From positions 13,567-77,566 of the forward strand of contig CABIYX010000004.1 in NCBI GenBank assembly GCA_902363045.1: DNA of 64,000 nucleotides. Reading direction: 5' to 3'. The notes beneath the pieces were generated by a model, which saw only the letters and a program-made list of their open reading frames with translations, made no database searches and was not told where the DNA came from. The stretch is from Clostridiales bacterium (GTDB lineage Bacteria; Bacillota; Clostridia; Oscillospirales; Oscillospiraceae). The position numbers were made by a program, and so were the translations under genes. Below are positions 17,767 through 26,301 of the stretch, one piece after another (position 1 is the stretch's first letter; every line of letters starts with the position of its first letter).

Positions 17767-18996
17767 TCAGCGTTTTCTGACGTTCACGTTGATGGTATAG
17801 GTGCCCACCGGGCCCACCTCGTCGCTGGCGTTGAGGTACACCGTTGCCGCCACCGGATAGGTCCCGGTGGCCGTCACGTCCGACAGGTCGGCCACAATGC
17901 GGATCTGGCTGGCATCCAGGGACTCCAGCACGCTCTCGCTGCCCCGGATGACCACCACCCGCTCCTGAGTCACCACATCCACCTGATAGCTGCCCGGCTG
18001 GTTCACCGTCTCAATGTTGGTCACGGTAAAGGTCTTGGTGGCCAGGCCCTCCACCGACACGGTCACCTGGGCCTCGGTCACGCCGTCGGCGTTTTCCAGG
18101 GTGGGGGACAGAACGATGGGCTTGGAGATGGTGGCGGTGTCCACCACCTGGGACAGGTCGATGCTGCCCAGGGAGATCTCCGTCAGCCCCTCCAGTTCCT
18201 CCTTGGAGCCCACCACCGTGATGGTGCTGGGCGAGATCTCGCACTTGGCCTGCTCCGCCGTGGCACCGCCGCCGGACAGCAGGTTGACCGTCAGCTTCAC
18301 CCGCTTGACCACGCCCACAGTCATGGTCACATAGGCGGAGTCCTCACTGAGTTTCACGTTGCTGTCCGTGATGGCCTCTCCATCCTCGTCCAGCAGCTTC
18401 AAGGGCAGCTTCCCGGCAAAGGACTGGTCCAGATTGTCGGCCTCCAGGATTGCGACGACCCGCTTCACACGGGCCACCTGCTCCGCGGAGCCCCGCAGCT
18501 CCACCGTCTCCGGATCGGCCACCGGCGTGCCCGCCTGGTAACCGTTGGCCACGCTGCCCTCCAGACGGACCTCCACATTCATGGTCTCGGTCACCAGGGT
18601 GTCCACTGTCACGGTCACCGGGTTGGACTGCTCCGGAAAGAAGGCCCCGGTGGTATCCACATTGTTGGGAAGGATCAGGCGGCAGTTCAGCTCGTACTCC
18701 CCCGCCTCAGTGATGGAGGACACATCCACCGACGCGGTGACGTTGCTCCGGGTCAAATTGTTCAGCACGCTCACCGGGCCGGTGACCTCCACCGTCAGGC
18801 TACTCTGAGACAGGCCGGACACCGTCAGTCCCCGCTCCTCCAGTACCCGCTCGTTGGCGATCTGGACCGGGACGTTGTAGATGGGCCGGCTCATGGTGGG
18901 GTCCTCCGTGTCCCGGATATACAGCCAGAACACCACCGCCAGCAGCACGGAGAGGAGAATATAGACCCAGCGGCTCTCCCGCAGACGTTCCATCAT
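17767..18996 (-). CDS. cdaR: YbbR-domain regulator of c-di-AMP synthase
   Basis: 409 residues: one N-terminal membrane anchor (about 10-30) followed by four YbbR-type extracellular repeats, each with the 'VPVQIAN' or 'V.V.VEG.VANGY' pattern. In Firmicutes this protein binds and tunes CdaA. Start overlaps the cdaA stop (ATGATG). The cdaA-cdaR pair is normally followed by glmM; here glmM lies elsewhere in the window, 32 kb away. Confidence 0.93.
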   Translation of the reverse strand: MMERLRESRWVYILLSVLLAVVFWLYIRDTEDPTMSRPIYNVPVQIANERVLEERGLTVSGLSQSSLTVEVTGPVSVLNNLTRSNVTASVDVSSITEAGEYELNCRLILPNNVDTTGAFFPEQSNPVTVTVDTLVTETMNVEVRLEGSVANGYQAGTPVADPETVELRGSAEQVARVKRVVAILEADNLDQSFAGKLPLKLLDEDGEAITDSNVKLSEDSAYVTMTVGVVKRVKLTVNLLSGGGATAEQAKCEISPSTITVVGSKEELEGLTEISLGSIDLSQVVDTATISKPIVLSPTLENADGVTEAQVTVSVEGLATKTFTVTNIETVNQPGSYQVDVVTQERVVVIRGSESVLESLDASQIRIVADLSDVTATGTYPVAATVYLNASDEVGPVGTYTINVNVRKR

Positions 18997-19880
18997 CGGT
19001 CCTCACCCTCCTTCCTCCGGGGCAGCAGCCCGGACAGCAGGCCGGACAGGGGGGTCCCCCGGTCCATCTCCTCCTGCTCCGACAGCAGCTCATTGCGCAG
19101 CAGGCGCTCCAGAGTCTCCGGGGCCAGGTGCCGCTTGAGCATACCTCCCATCGCGGCGGAGATGGAGCCTGTCTCCTCTGAGACGATGACCACCACCGCG
19201 TCGGAGTGCTCGCTCATCCCGATGCCCGCCCGGTGGCGCATCCCCAGGTCCCGGCTCAGGTTCACATTGCCTGACAGGGGCAGCATACAGCCCGCCCCCA
19301 CGATCCGGCCCTCCCGCACGATCACCGCGCCGTCGTGGAGGGGGGCCTTGTTCCAAAACAGGTTTTTCAGCAGCTCGCCGGTCACAGAGCAGTCCAGCGG
19401 CGTTCCCGTCTTGATCACGTCATCCAGCAGATCCCTCCGCTCAAACACCATCAGGGCGCCCACCTTGTCCCGGGACAGGTCGGTATAGGCCTCCACCGTC
19501 TGGCGGATAGCGCTCTCCAGGTCGTGGGACGAGGCGGGCCGCTGGCTGCTGAACACGCTGGCCAGCTTCCCGCTGCCCATCCGCTCCAGAGCACGGCGGA
19601 TCTCCGGCTGGAACAGGATGACCAGCACCAGGATGCCCCACTCCACCACCCGGTTCAGCAGCCAGCTGGTGGCGGTCAGCTGAATCGAGGAGGCCAGCCC
19701 CATGGTCAGGATCAGCACCATGATCCCCTTCAGCACCCGGCCGGAGCTGGTCTTCCGCATAAACCAGAAAATATGATAGATCAAAAAGGCCAGAATGGCG
19801 ATGTCGATGAGGTCTGAGACCCGGACGGTGGCCATAAACGGGATCTCTTCCTGGAAAAAATTCAAAACCGTCTCCAACAC
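18993..19880 (-). CDS. cdaA: Diadenylate cyclase (c-di-AMP synthase)
   Basis: Makes c-di-AMP from two ATP, controlling osmolyte and wall homeostasis. 295 residues: three membrane helices (about 20-105), then the DAC domain with 'HDGAVIV' (DGA) and 'GMRHRAGIGMSE' (RHR) active-site motifs. GTG start at 19880 follows GGAAGGG. It is the first gene downstream of a strong promoter at 19948-19976 and so probably leads the long minus-strand transcript. Confidence 0.96.
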   Translation of the reverse strand: MLETVLNFFQEEIPFMATVRVSDLIDIAILAFLIYHIFWFMRKTSSGRVLKGIMVLILTMGLASSIQLTATSWLLNRVVEWGILVLVILFQPEIRRALERMGSGKLASVFSSQRPASSHDLESAIRQTVEAYTDLSRDKVGALMVFERRDLLDDVIKTGTPLDCSVTGELLKNLFWNKAPLHDGAVIVREGRIVGAGCMLPLSGNVNLSRDLGMRHRAGIGMSEHSDAVVVIVSEETGSISAAMGGMLKRHLAPETLERLLRNELLSEQEEMDRGTPLSGLLSGLLPRRKEGEDR

Positions 19881-19947
19881 CTAGGTCCCTTCCTTCCTGT
19901 CTCACGGACCGGCGTCTCCTCCGCCCACAGTCCGCCTTATTTTAAGT

Positions 19948-19976
19948 ATTATACGATATTCCGCCCCTGATGGCAA
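19948..19976 (-). promoter_or_regulatory. Sigma-A type promoter for cdaA-cdaR and following genes
   Basis: On the minus strand TTGCCA (19976-19971), 17-base spacer, TATAAT (19953-19948). The leader to the cdaA start is about 60 bases. No other promoter of comparable quality was seen down to rsgA. The 250-base gap otherwise holds the terminator of the upstream unit. Confidence 0.75.
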
Positions 19977-20075
19977 CATGATTTCCCGGACGAACTGTGA
20001 AAATTTCATAAACATTCTGTCTGTTCTTCTGGCAAGAATGATGGCGCGGGACCGGCGCTCCCCCATCCGGACAGA

Positions 20076-20115
20076 AAAACAGCCAGCCGGCCCCCTCTGG
20101 GCGCGTCCGGCTGGC
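20076..20115 (-). terminator. Intrinsic terminator after the cysteine-desulfurase-like gene
   Basis: Minus-strand arms GCCAGCCGG (20115-20107) and CCGGCTGGC (20090-20082) around a 16-base loop, followed by TGTTTTTC. It separates the carD-isp-DUF3343 unit from the cdaA promoter. Confidence 0.75.
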
Positions 20116-20133
20116 CTGACAGTTCTTCCCGCC

Positions 20134-21270
20134 TTACACGGCTTCTTCTCTCAGCAGTTCCTCCATGGTGGCCAGCACCCGGCCGATCTCCTCCGGAACG
20201 GTAAAGGCGGACACGCTGGCCCGCAGGGTCCCGGACTCCAGCGTCCCCGCCGTCCGGTGGGCAAGCGGAGCGCAGTGGAGGCCCGCCCGCAGGGCGATCC
20301 CCCGCCGGCCCAGCGCCTCCCCCAGCTCCTCGCAGTCCCAGTCCCGCACCCGGAAGGACAGCACGCCCGACTGGGCTCCCGAAGCCCGCGGGGCCAGGTA
20401 GACCTCCGTCCCCGGCAGGCGGGACAGCCCCTCCCCCAGGCGGCGGATCAGTTCCTCCTCCCGCGCGGCCAGCCCGGCCTGCTCCCTTCGCCGCAGGAAG
20501 CGCAGGCCCTCCAGCAAACCGGCGATCCCGGCGATGTTGTGGGTCCCGGCCTCCAGCCGGTCAGGCAAAAAGTCCGGCATCTCCTGGCGCAGGGACACGC
20601 TCCCCGTCCCGCCCTCCAGAAGGGGCTCCGCCGCCCCGCCGCACAGCAGCAGGCCGGTGCCCTGGGGCCCGTACAGACCCTTGTGCCCCGGCATGGCGAT
20701 GAAGGCGGCCCCCAGCTGCCGCAGCGAGATGGGCAGGCAGCCGGCGGACTGGGAGGCGTCCACGATCAGCGGGATCCCCCGGCTCCGGCACAGGGCGGCG
20801 ATGTCCTCGATGGGCAGGATGAAGCCGAATACATTGGAGACGTGGGTGCACACCGCCGCCCGCACCTCCGGGGTCAGCGCCCGGCGGAAGGCCGCCAGAG
20901 CGGCCGCCCGGTCAAACAGAGGGCTGTCCGCCACCCGCACCGTCACCCCCTGGATGGCCCGGAGCGGCCGGGTGACCGCGTTGTGCTCATAGCCGGAGAC
21001 CACCACGGTGTCCCCCGGCCGGACCAGAGATTTGATGGCCAGATTCAGTCCGTGGGTGGCGTTGAAGGTAAAGACCACCCGCTCCGGCTCGGGCACGTCA
21101 AAGAGGGCGGCGGCCTCCTCCCGGCAGGCAAAGGCGGCGTCCGCCGCCGCCATGGCGGGCCGGTGTCCCCCCCGGCCGGGGCTGGCCAGATGACCGATGG
21201 CCCAGGCGCTGGCCCGGGCCACCTCCGGCGGCTTTTGCAGCGTGGTGGCGGCGCTGTCCAGATAGATCAC
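20134..21270 (-). CDS. Cysteine desulfurase family protein (class V aminotransferase fold)
   Basis: PLP enzyme of 378 residues. Starts 'MIYLDSAATTLQKP', has 'ATHGLNLAIKSL', 'VDASQSAGCLPI' (PLP-binding Asp) and the Schiff-base lysine in 'MPGHKGLYGPQGTGLLL', the form typical of the TIGR01977 subgroup often found beside DUF3343. The predicted reaction is release of sulfur (or selenium) from Cys/Sec. GTG start at 21270 overlaps the DUF3343 stop, so both proteins are made together. Not IscS or SufS proper, since iscU/suf genes are absent. Confidence 0.88.
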   Translation of the reverse strand: MIYLDSAATTLQKPPEVARASAWAIGHLASPGRGGHRPAMAAADAAFACREEAAALFDVPEPERVVFTFNATHGLNLAIKSLVRPGDTVVVSGYEHNAVTRPLRAIQGVTVRVADSPLFDRAAALAAFRRALTPEVRAAVCTHVSNVFGFILPIEDIAALCRSRGIPLIVDASQSAGCLPISLRQLGAAFIAMPGHKGLYGPQGTGLLLCGGAAEPLLEGGTGSVSLRQEMPDFLPDRLEAGTHNIAGIAGLLEGLRFLRRREQAGLAAREEELIRRLGEGLSRLPGTEVYLAPRASGAQSGVLSFRVRDWDCEELGEALGRRGIALRAGLHCAPLAHRTAGTLESGTLRASVSAFTVPEEIGRVLATMEELLREEAV

Positions 21271-21521
21271 AGCTCCACCTCCCGATAACTCCCGTCCCCG
21301 GCGGTGATAAAGATCCTTTTGGGTTCCAGCCCCACCCGGTGGAGCGCCCGCAGGGCGTCAGCCAGCCGGCGCTGGGACAGCTTTACAGAGTGGCTGCACC
21401 CCTCCCCCGCAATGCTCTTGGGGGAGCGCAGGATATGAGCCGTGATCCCCGCCCGCTCCAGCGCCGCGGCAGTGCGCTGGGCATAGGTCAGGGACCGGCA
21501 CACGATCAGATAATAGAGCAT
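21267..21521 (-). CDS. DUF3343 putative Se/S carrier protein
   Basis: 84 residues with the family start 'YYLIVCRSLTYAQRTAAALE', a CRS motif at the end of strand 1 and 'GEGCSHSVKL' near residue 42, giving two conserved Cys. Pfam describes the family as a possible sulfur or selenium carrier. Translationally coupled to the cysteine-desulfurase-like enzyme, which fits a carrier that accepts its product. Acceptor pathway not visible here. Confidence 0.85.
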   Translation of the reverse strand: MLYYLIVCRSLTYAQRTAAALERAGITAHILRSPKSIAGEGCSHSVKLSQRRLADALRALHRVGLEPKRIFITAGDGSYREVEL

Positions 21522-21597
21522 GGCATAGTTCCTTTCTCATAGGGGCGCTCAGCAGCAGTTCCCCCTGAGTCAGTGTATGTGGCCCCGCTCCCGCCGG

Positions 21598-22074
21598 TCA
21601 CACCCGCTCCAGCAGACACACCGCATGGGCGGCGATCCCCTCCTCCGCCCCGGTGAAGCCCAGCTTCTCCTCTGTGGTGGCCTTCACGTTCACCTGCTCC
21701 GGCTCCACCTTCATCCGGGCTGCCAGGTTTTCCCGCATCTGTTCTAGATGCGGGGCCAGCTTAGGCCGCTGCGCCAATATGGTAGCATCCACGTTGCCAA
21801 CTTTCCAGCCTTGTGCCTCCAGCAGCTCCACCACATAGTCCAGCAGCTTCAGGCTGTCCGCCCCGGCGTAGGCCGGGTCTGTGTCCGGGAAATGCCGCCC
21901 GATGTCTCCCAGCCCGGCCGCCCCCAGCAGGGCGTCCATCACCGCGTGGGTGAGCACATCTGCGTCGGAGTGGCCCAGCAGGCCCAGGGTGTGGGGCACC
22001 TCCACCCCGCCCAGGATCAGCCTCCGGCCCTCCACCAGGCGGTGTACGTCATAGCCGTGTCCAATGCGCAGCAT
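21598..22074 (-). CDS. ispF: 2-C-methyl-D-erythritol 2,4-cyclodiphosphate synthase
   Basis: MEP-pathway enzyme of 158 residues. Metal ligands in 'GHGYDVHRL' (Asp and His near 8-10) and '[18 protein letters not shown]' (His near 42), then '[11 protein letters not shown]'. ATG at 22074 overlaps the ispD stop by one base; a GTG one codon earlier is also possible. Directly follows ispD, the preceding-but-one step of the same pathway. Confidence 0.95.
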   Translation of the reverse strand: MLRIGHGYDVHRLVEGRRLILGGVEVPHTLGLLGHSDADVLTHAVMDALLGAAGLGDIGRHFPDTDPAYAGADSLKLLDYVVELLEAQGWKVGNVDATILAQRPKLAPHLEQMRENLAARMKVEPEQVNVKATTEEKLGFTGAEEGIAAHAVCLLERV

Positions 22075-22817
22075 CACAGTTCTCCCCTCTCTCTGGCGTC
22101 CAGAATGGCCTCCCCCACCACCAGGTCGAAGGGGGTGGTCAGCTTGAGATTCTCACGGCTCCCCCGGGTGAGAGAGACCTTCATACCCAGCCGCTCCACC
22201 GCGGCGCAGTCGTCGGTGAGCACCGCCCCCTCCGCCGCCGCCTGGTGGATGGCCGCCCGGATCAGGTCCGCCTGAAACACCTGGGGGGTCTGGACGGCAA
22301 ACAGGGTGGAGCGGTCCAGCGTCTCCTGGGCCACGCCCCCCTCCGCCCGCTTGACCGTGTCGGTCACCGGGATGGCCGGGGCCGCCGCTCCGGTGGCCGT
22401 CCCCCGGTCCAGCACCTCCTGCAAGACCTCGGGCGGCAGCAGGGGGCGGGCCCCATCGTGGATGGCGATGAGCTCCGCGTCCTGACGCACCTCCGCCAGG
22501 CCGGCCTGAACGGAGTAGATCCGCTCTTTGCCGCCCACGACCACCTTGGAGACCTTTTCCAGGTCAAACTCCCGGCACAGGCGGCTGACCTCCACCAGCA
22601 GGTCCTCCCGGGTGACCACCACCACCTCGGCGATGTCCGGACAGTCCTCAAAGACCCGCAGGGTATGTACCAGGACCGGGAGATCCCCCAGCGTAGTGAG
22701 GATCTTGTCGATCCCCTCCATGCGGGAGGCCGTCCCCGCGGCCACCACCACCGCCGAACAGATATGCGCTTTTTGCTTTCGGTTCCGGCTCAGCCGGGAC
22801 AGAAACCCTGTCATCAT
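22074..22817 (-). CDS. ispD: 2-C-methyl-D-erythritol 4-phosphate cytidylyltransferase
   Basis: MEP-pathway enzyme of about 247 residues. The nucleotide loop reads '[16 protein letters not shown]', and '[10 protein letters not shown]' replaces the more common HDAARP. A basic N-terminal extension of about 18 residues precedes the domain. AGGAGG stands just before two adjacent ATGs (22817, 22814); either could be used. Lies between carD and ispF. Confidence 0.93.
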   Translation of the reverse strand: MMTGFLSRLSRNRKQKAHICSAVVVAAGTASRMEGIDKILTTLGDLPVLVHTLRVFEDCPDIAEVVVVTREDLLVEVSRLCREFDLEKVSKVVVGGKERIYSVQAGLAEVRQDAELIAIHDGARPLLPPEVLQEVLDRGTATGAAAPAIPVTDTVKRAEGGVAQETLDRSTLFAVQTPQVFQADLIRAAIHQAAAEGAVLTDDCAAVERLGMKVSLTRGSRENLKLTTPFDLVVGEAILDARERGEL

Positions 22818-22946
22818 TTCTCCTCCTGCAACAAAGAGGAGCCCATCCGCCAACGCCGCTCCAAGCACGGCTTCCGGGCCCGGCTGGCACCGGGTTCGGG
22901 GGGACATTGGCTGACAGGCTCCTCTGTCTCTTTCTTTACTATGGTA

Positions 22947-23423
22947 TTACGCCAGAGCGCGGTTGATGCGCTCCTCCACAGCCTCATAGCTGCTGCTTTG
23001 GCACATGACGATCTCTGAAATCAGGATCTGCTTGGCAGAGTGGAGCATCTTCCGCTCCCCGGTGGACAGCCCCCGGTCCACATCCCGGAGCATCAGCCCC
23101 TTGACCACACGGGCCACCTGGAACAGGTCTCCGCTTTTCAGCCGCTCCATATTTTCCCGGTAGCGGCGGTTCCAGTTCTGGGTCATCTCCACCTGGAGGG
23201 AGCCGATCTCCTCCAGCACCCGGTCCGCCTGCTCCCGGTCCACGATGGGGCGCACGCCGATCTCCTCGCTGTTCGCAGTGGGGATCATCACCACCATGGC
23301 CCGGACCGGCAGCTTCAGGACATAGTAGTCCCGCATCACGCCGTTGACCTTCTTCTGAACGATACTCTCTACAATTCCCGCTCCGTGCATGGGATGGACG
23401 ACCTTATCCCCGATCTGAAACAA
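22947..23423 (-). CDS. carD: CarD family transcriptional regulator
   Basis: 158 residues. N-terminal RNA-polymerase-interacting domain with 'FQIGDKVVHPMHGAGIVESI', then a helical C-terminal domain with 'NWNRRYRENMERLKSGDLFQVARVV'. The start is set to a TTG at 23423 because GGAGG lies 8 bases upstream and the protein then begins 'MFQIGDKVV', the usual family start; an ATG at 23447 has no such site. CarD next to ispD is common in Clostridia. Has a strong promoter and a leader of about 140 bases. Confidence 0.93.
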   Translation of the reverse strand: MFQIGDKVVHPMHGAGIVESIVQKKVNGVMRDYYVLKLPVRAMVVMIPTANSEEIGVRPIVDREQADRVLEEIGSLQVEMTQNWNRRYRENMERLKSGDLFQVARVVKGLMLRDVDRGLSTGERKMLHSAKQILISEIVMCQSSSYEAVEERINRALA

Positions 23424-23569
23424 CGGTGACACCTCCAATTCCACCATTTCCCCACATCATCCTGAGATCAGTCTGTACCGGCAGCCGCCTTCTCCCGGAC
23501 GCTCCGAAAGGGCACGGTCCACGCCCCGCCCCTCCGGTCCGGCAGTCTATGCTGGATCAGATTATTTAC

Positions 23570-23598
23570 ATTATAACCATTTTTTCCGCGTTTGACAA
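23570..23598 (-). promoter_or_regulatory. Strong sigma-A type promoter for carD-ispD-ispF
   Basis: Minus-strand TTGTCA (23598-23593), 17-base A-rich spacer, TATAAT (23575-23570). This sits in the 320-base gap between carD and ispH-rpsA, which also holds the terminator at 23709-23745 and an AT-rich stretch with long T runs; no gene is seen in the gap. Confidence 0.8.
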
Positions 23599-23708
23599 GT
23601 TCTATTGTACTTTTTTCCTATATTTTTCTGATTTTTCTGCCGCTCCCACGCTCTTTCACAAGATTTTTTCCGTGTTCCCGGAAAACGCCGGAACGGACCC
23701 CGGGCCGC

Positions 23709-23745
23709 AAAAAAAGGAAGCGCCGCAGCACACGGCGCTTCCTTT
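23709..23745 (-). terminator. Intrinsic terminator of the ispH-rpsA unit
   Basis: Minus-strand arms of 13 bp, AAAGGAAGCGCCG (23745-23733) and CGGCGCTTCCTTT (23725-23713), loop of 7, extended by a run of T (complement of 23709-23715). Lies 23 bases after the stop of ispH-rpsA. Confidence 0.88.
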
Positions 23746-23767
23746 GTAAAACAGATTTTCGAGGGGA

Positions 23768-25705
23768 TTACTCCTCGTCCTCTCCGGCGGGAGCCTCCTC
23801 CAGCAGGGCGCGGATGGACAGGGAGACCTTCTGGTTCTCCATATCCACGTCGGTGATCTTCACGTCCACCTTGTCGCCCTCGGCCAGAACGTCGCCGGGC
23901 TTCTCGATGCGGTGGTCGGCGATCTGGGAGATGTGGATCAGGCCGTCCACACCGGGAACGATCTCGGCGAAGGCGCCGAAGGTCATCAGCTTGACCACGC
24001 GGACATTGGCCACGTCGCCCACCTCATAGGTGCTGGTGAACACAGTCCAGGGATCCTGGCTGCGGTCCTTCATGCCCAGGGAGATCTTCTTCTTCTCCTT
24101 GTCGGCAGAGATGACGTACACCTCTACGGTGTCGCCCACCTTCACCACCTCAGAGGGGTGCTTGATGCGGCTCCAGGACAGCTCGGAGATGTGGACCATG
24201 CCGTCCACGCCGCCGATGTCCACGAAGGCGCCGTAGGAAGTCAGGGACTTCACGGTGCCGGTATAGCGCTTGCCGTCCTCGATCTCGGCCCAAACCTTCT
24301 CCGCGGCGGCGGCGCGCTCGGCGCGCGTCACGCGGCTGATGGAGCCCACCACGCGGCGGCGGGCACGGTTGACCTCGGTGACCACCAGGCGCACCTTCTG
24401 CTTGAGCAGGGTGCTCATGGGAGTCTCACGGGGCAGGCCGGTCTGAGAGGCGGGAACGAACACCCGGATGCCCTTCACGGACACCACGACGCCGCCCTTG
24501 TTGTCCTCGGTGACCACGCCGTCCAGAACAGTCTCGTTCTCCCGGGCGGCCTCGATCTCCTCCCAGCCCTTGACCACGTCAAGGCGCTTCTTGGACAGGG
24601 TGACCACACCCTCCTGATCGTTGACGCGGACAACGAAGGTCTCGATCTCGTCGCCCACCTTGACCAGATCCTCCACCTTGGCGGTGGGGTCGTCGGTCAG
24701 CTCGGATACGGGAATGTAGCCGGCGTGCTTGGTGCCCAGATCCACCTGGATCTCAGTCGGCGTGATCGCTACGACTGTGCCGGTGACCTTATCCCCCGTA
24801 TTCAAAGTTTTGATCGAATTCTCCAGCATATCAGCGAAGGATTCCTCGATCTCCATGATTTCATCGCTCATTTTGTCACAAACCTCCTTTATTATCCACG
24901 CGGGAGTCGAAGCACCCGCCGTGATGCCGACAACTTCTGCCTGGGCCAGCCGGCTCAGATCCAGGTCTGACGCCCGCTCGATGAGCTGGACGTCGGAGCA
25001 GACCTCCCGGCAGATCTCCGCCAAATGCTTGGTATTGGAGCTCTTACCGTCGCCGATGACCACCATTGTGTCGCACTGCGCGGCCAACTGATGGGCTTCC
25101 TCCTGGCGTTTTGATGTCGCTCCGCATATTGTATCAAAAAATTCCGGGTTTGTACACTCTTTTTTTGCTTTTTTCACGCAGTCATTCCAGATTTTTTGTG
25201 TGGAGGTGGTTTGAGAGACAAATGTGAGGGGAAGATCCCGCCGCTCCGGCTGCTCCTCCAGCCACTTCTCCAGGTCCTCCACACCCGCGAGGACCACCGG
25301 ACGGCTGCACCATCCGGCGATGGCCGCCACCTCCGGGTGGTCCGGGGCGCCGATGATCACCGGCTGCCGTCCCTGCTCCTCCGCCCGGGCCACGATGTGG
25401 TGGATCCGCTTGACATTGGGACAGGTGGCGTCCAGGATCTCCGCCCCCCGCTCCTCCAGCCGGCGGTAGGTCTCCCGGCTCTCGCCGTGGGAGCGGATGA
25501 TGACCCCGCAGCCCTGCGGGACGTCCTCCACCCGGTCCACTGCCGTCACGCCCTGCCGGGCCAGACTGCCCACCACATCCCGGTTGTGGATGATGGAGCC
25601 CAGCATCACACAGGGGCGGCCGGAGGCTGCGGCTTCCCCGGCCAGCTCCACCGCCCGGCGCACGCCGTAGCAGAAGCCGGCCGATTTGGCCAGACGCAGC
25701 TTCAC
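23768..25705 (-). CDS. ispH: IspH (HMBPP reductase) fused to ribosomal protein S1
   Basis: 645 residues. Residues about 1-285 are IspH, the last MEP enzyme, with three 4Fe-4S cysteines in 'AGFCYGVRRAV' (12), 'DATCPNVKRIHH' and 'TICGATSKRQEEA', plus 'DHPEV'. The remainder contains four S1 RNA-binding repeats (about 300-375, 390-455, 470-540, 557-625). The fusion is known from Clostridia and appears to replace separate ispH and rpsA genes. Start overlaps the plsC stop by 4 bases. A strong terminator follows. Confidence 0.96.
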   Translation of the reverse strand: MKLRLAKSAGFCYGVRRAVELAGEAAASGRPCVMLGSIIHNRDVVGSLARQGVTAVDRVEDVPQGCGVIIRSHGESRETYRRLEERGAEILDATCPNVKRIHHIVARAEEQGRQPVIIGAPDHPEVAAIAGWCSRPVVLAGVEDLEKWLEEQPERRDLPLTFVSQTTSTQKIWNDCVKKAKKECTNPEFFDTICGATSKRQEEAHQLAAQCDTMVVIGDGKSSNTKHLAEICREVCSDVQLIERASDLDLSRLAQAEVVGITAGASTPAWIIKEVCDKMSDEIMEIEESFADMLENSIKTLNTGDKVTGTVVAITPTEIQVDLGTKHAGYIPVSELTDDPTAKVEDLVKVGDEIETFVVRVNDQEGVVTLSKKRLDVVKGWEEIEAARENETVLDGVVTEDNKGGVVVSVKGIRVFVPASQTGLPRETPMSTLLKQKVRLVVTEVNRARRRVVGSISRVTRAERAAAAEKVWAEIEDGKRYTGTVKSLTSYGAFVDIGGVDGMVHISELSWSRIKHPSEVVKVGDTVEVYVISADKEKKKISLGMKDRSQDPWTVFTSTYEVGDVANVRVVKLMTFGAFAEIVPGVDGLIHISQIADHRIEKPGDVLAEGDKVDVKITDVDMENQKVSLSIRALLEEAPAGEDEE

Positions 25706-26301
25706 TCCAATCCCTCCCCAAGGCGGTAGATCTCCGCCATCAAGTTCTCTGTGATCCGCTCCAGTTCCTCCGCCGTGGCCTTCCGTCCGGCGATCTCCGG
25801 ATAGATGGGCGTTCCGATGACCACAGGACTGGGCCGGAACCAGTATTTCTTCCGGGAGACGTAGACAGGGACCAGCGGGGTCCCCGTCCGGGTGGCGAAC
25901 AGCGCGGCCCCGCTCTTGCCCTCCACAGACTCGCCCTCATGGACCCGGGTGCCCTCCGGGAAGATCAGCAGCTTCTGGTCCTCCTTCAGCCACTTGAGGG
26001 CCTCCTTCACCGCGTGCACATCCGCGTGGCCCCGGTCCACATAGATCACGCCGGCCTTGCCCAGCAGCCAGCCCAGGACCGGCACCCGGGACAGCTCGAT
26101 CTTGGCCATGGGCCGGACCATCCACCGCAGCGTGCAGGCAAAGCACACCAGGATGGGGTCGCACAGGGCGGAGTGGTTGGCGCACAGTACCGCGCCCCCC
26201 TCCGGGATGTTCTCCCGCCCCTGGGCGCGGACTGGGTGGGCCAGGCTGAAGAACGGCCAGACGATGCGGTACAGAGCGTGGTACAAGAATCTCATATTCA
26301 C
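25702..26301 (-). CDS. plsC: 1-acyl-sn-glycerol-3-phosphate acyltransferase
   Basis: 199 residues. The acyltransferase motif 'NHSALCD' (H-x4-D), 'FPEGTR' and 'VPVYVS' are visible; this enzyme makes phosphatidic acid for membrane lipids. An N-terminal hydrophobic segment suggests membrane association. GTG at 26301 overlaps the cmk stop and has AGAGG at good distance; an ATG at 26295 is an alternative. The cmk-plsC-ispH-rpsA order is conserved in Clostridia. Confidence 0.93.
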   Translation of the reverse strand: MNMRFLYHALYRIVWPFFSLAHPVRAQGRENIPEGGAVLCANHSALCDPILVCFACTLRWMVRPMAKIELSRVPVLGWLLGKAGVIYVDRGHADVHAVKEALKWLKEDQKLLIFPEGTRVHEGESVEGKSGAALFATRTGTPLVPVYVSRKKYWFRPSPVVIGTPIYPEIAGRKATAEELERITENLMAEIYRLGEGLE

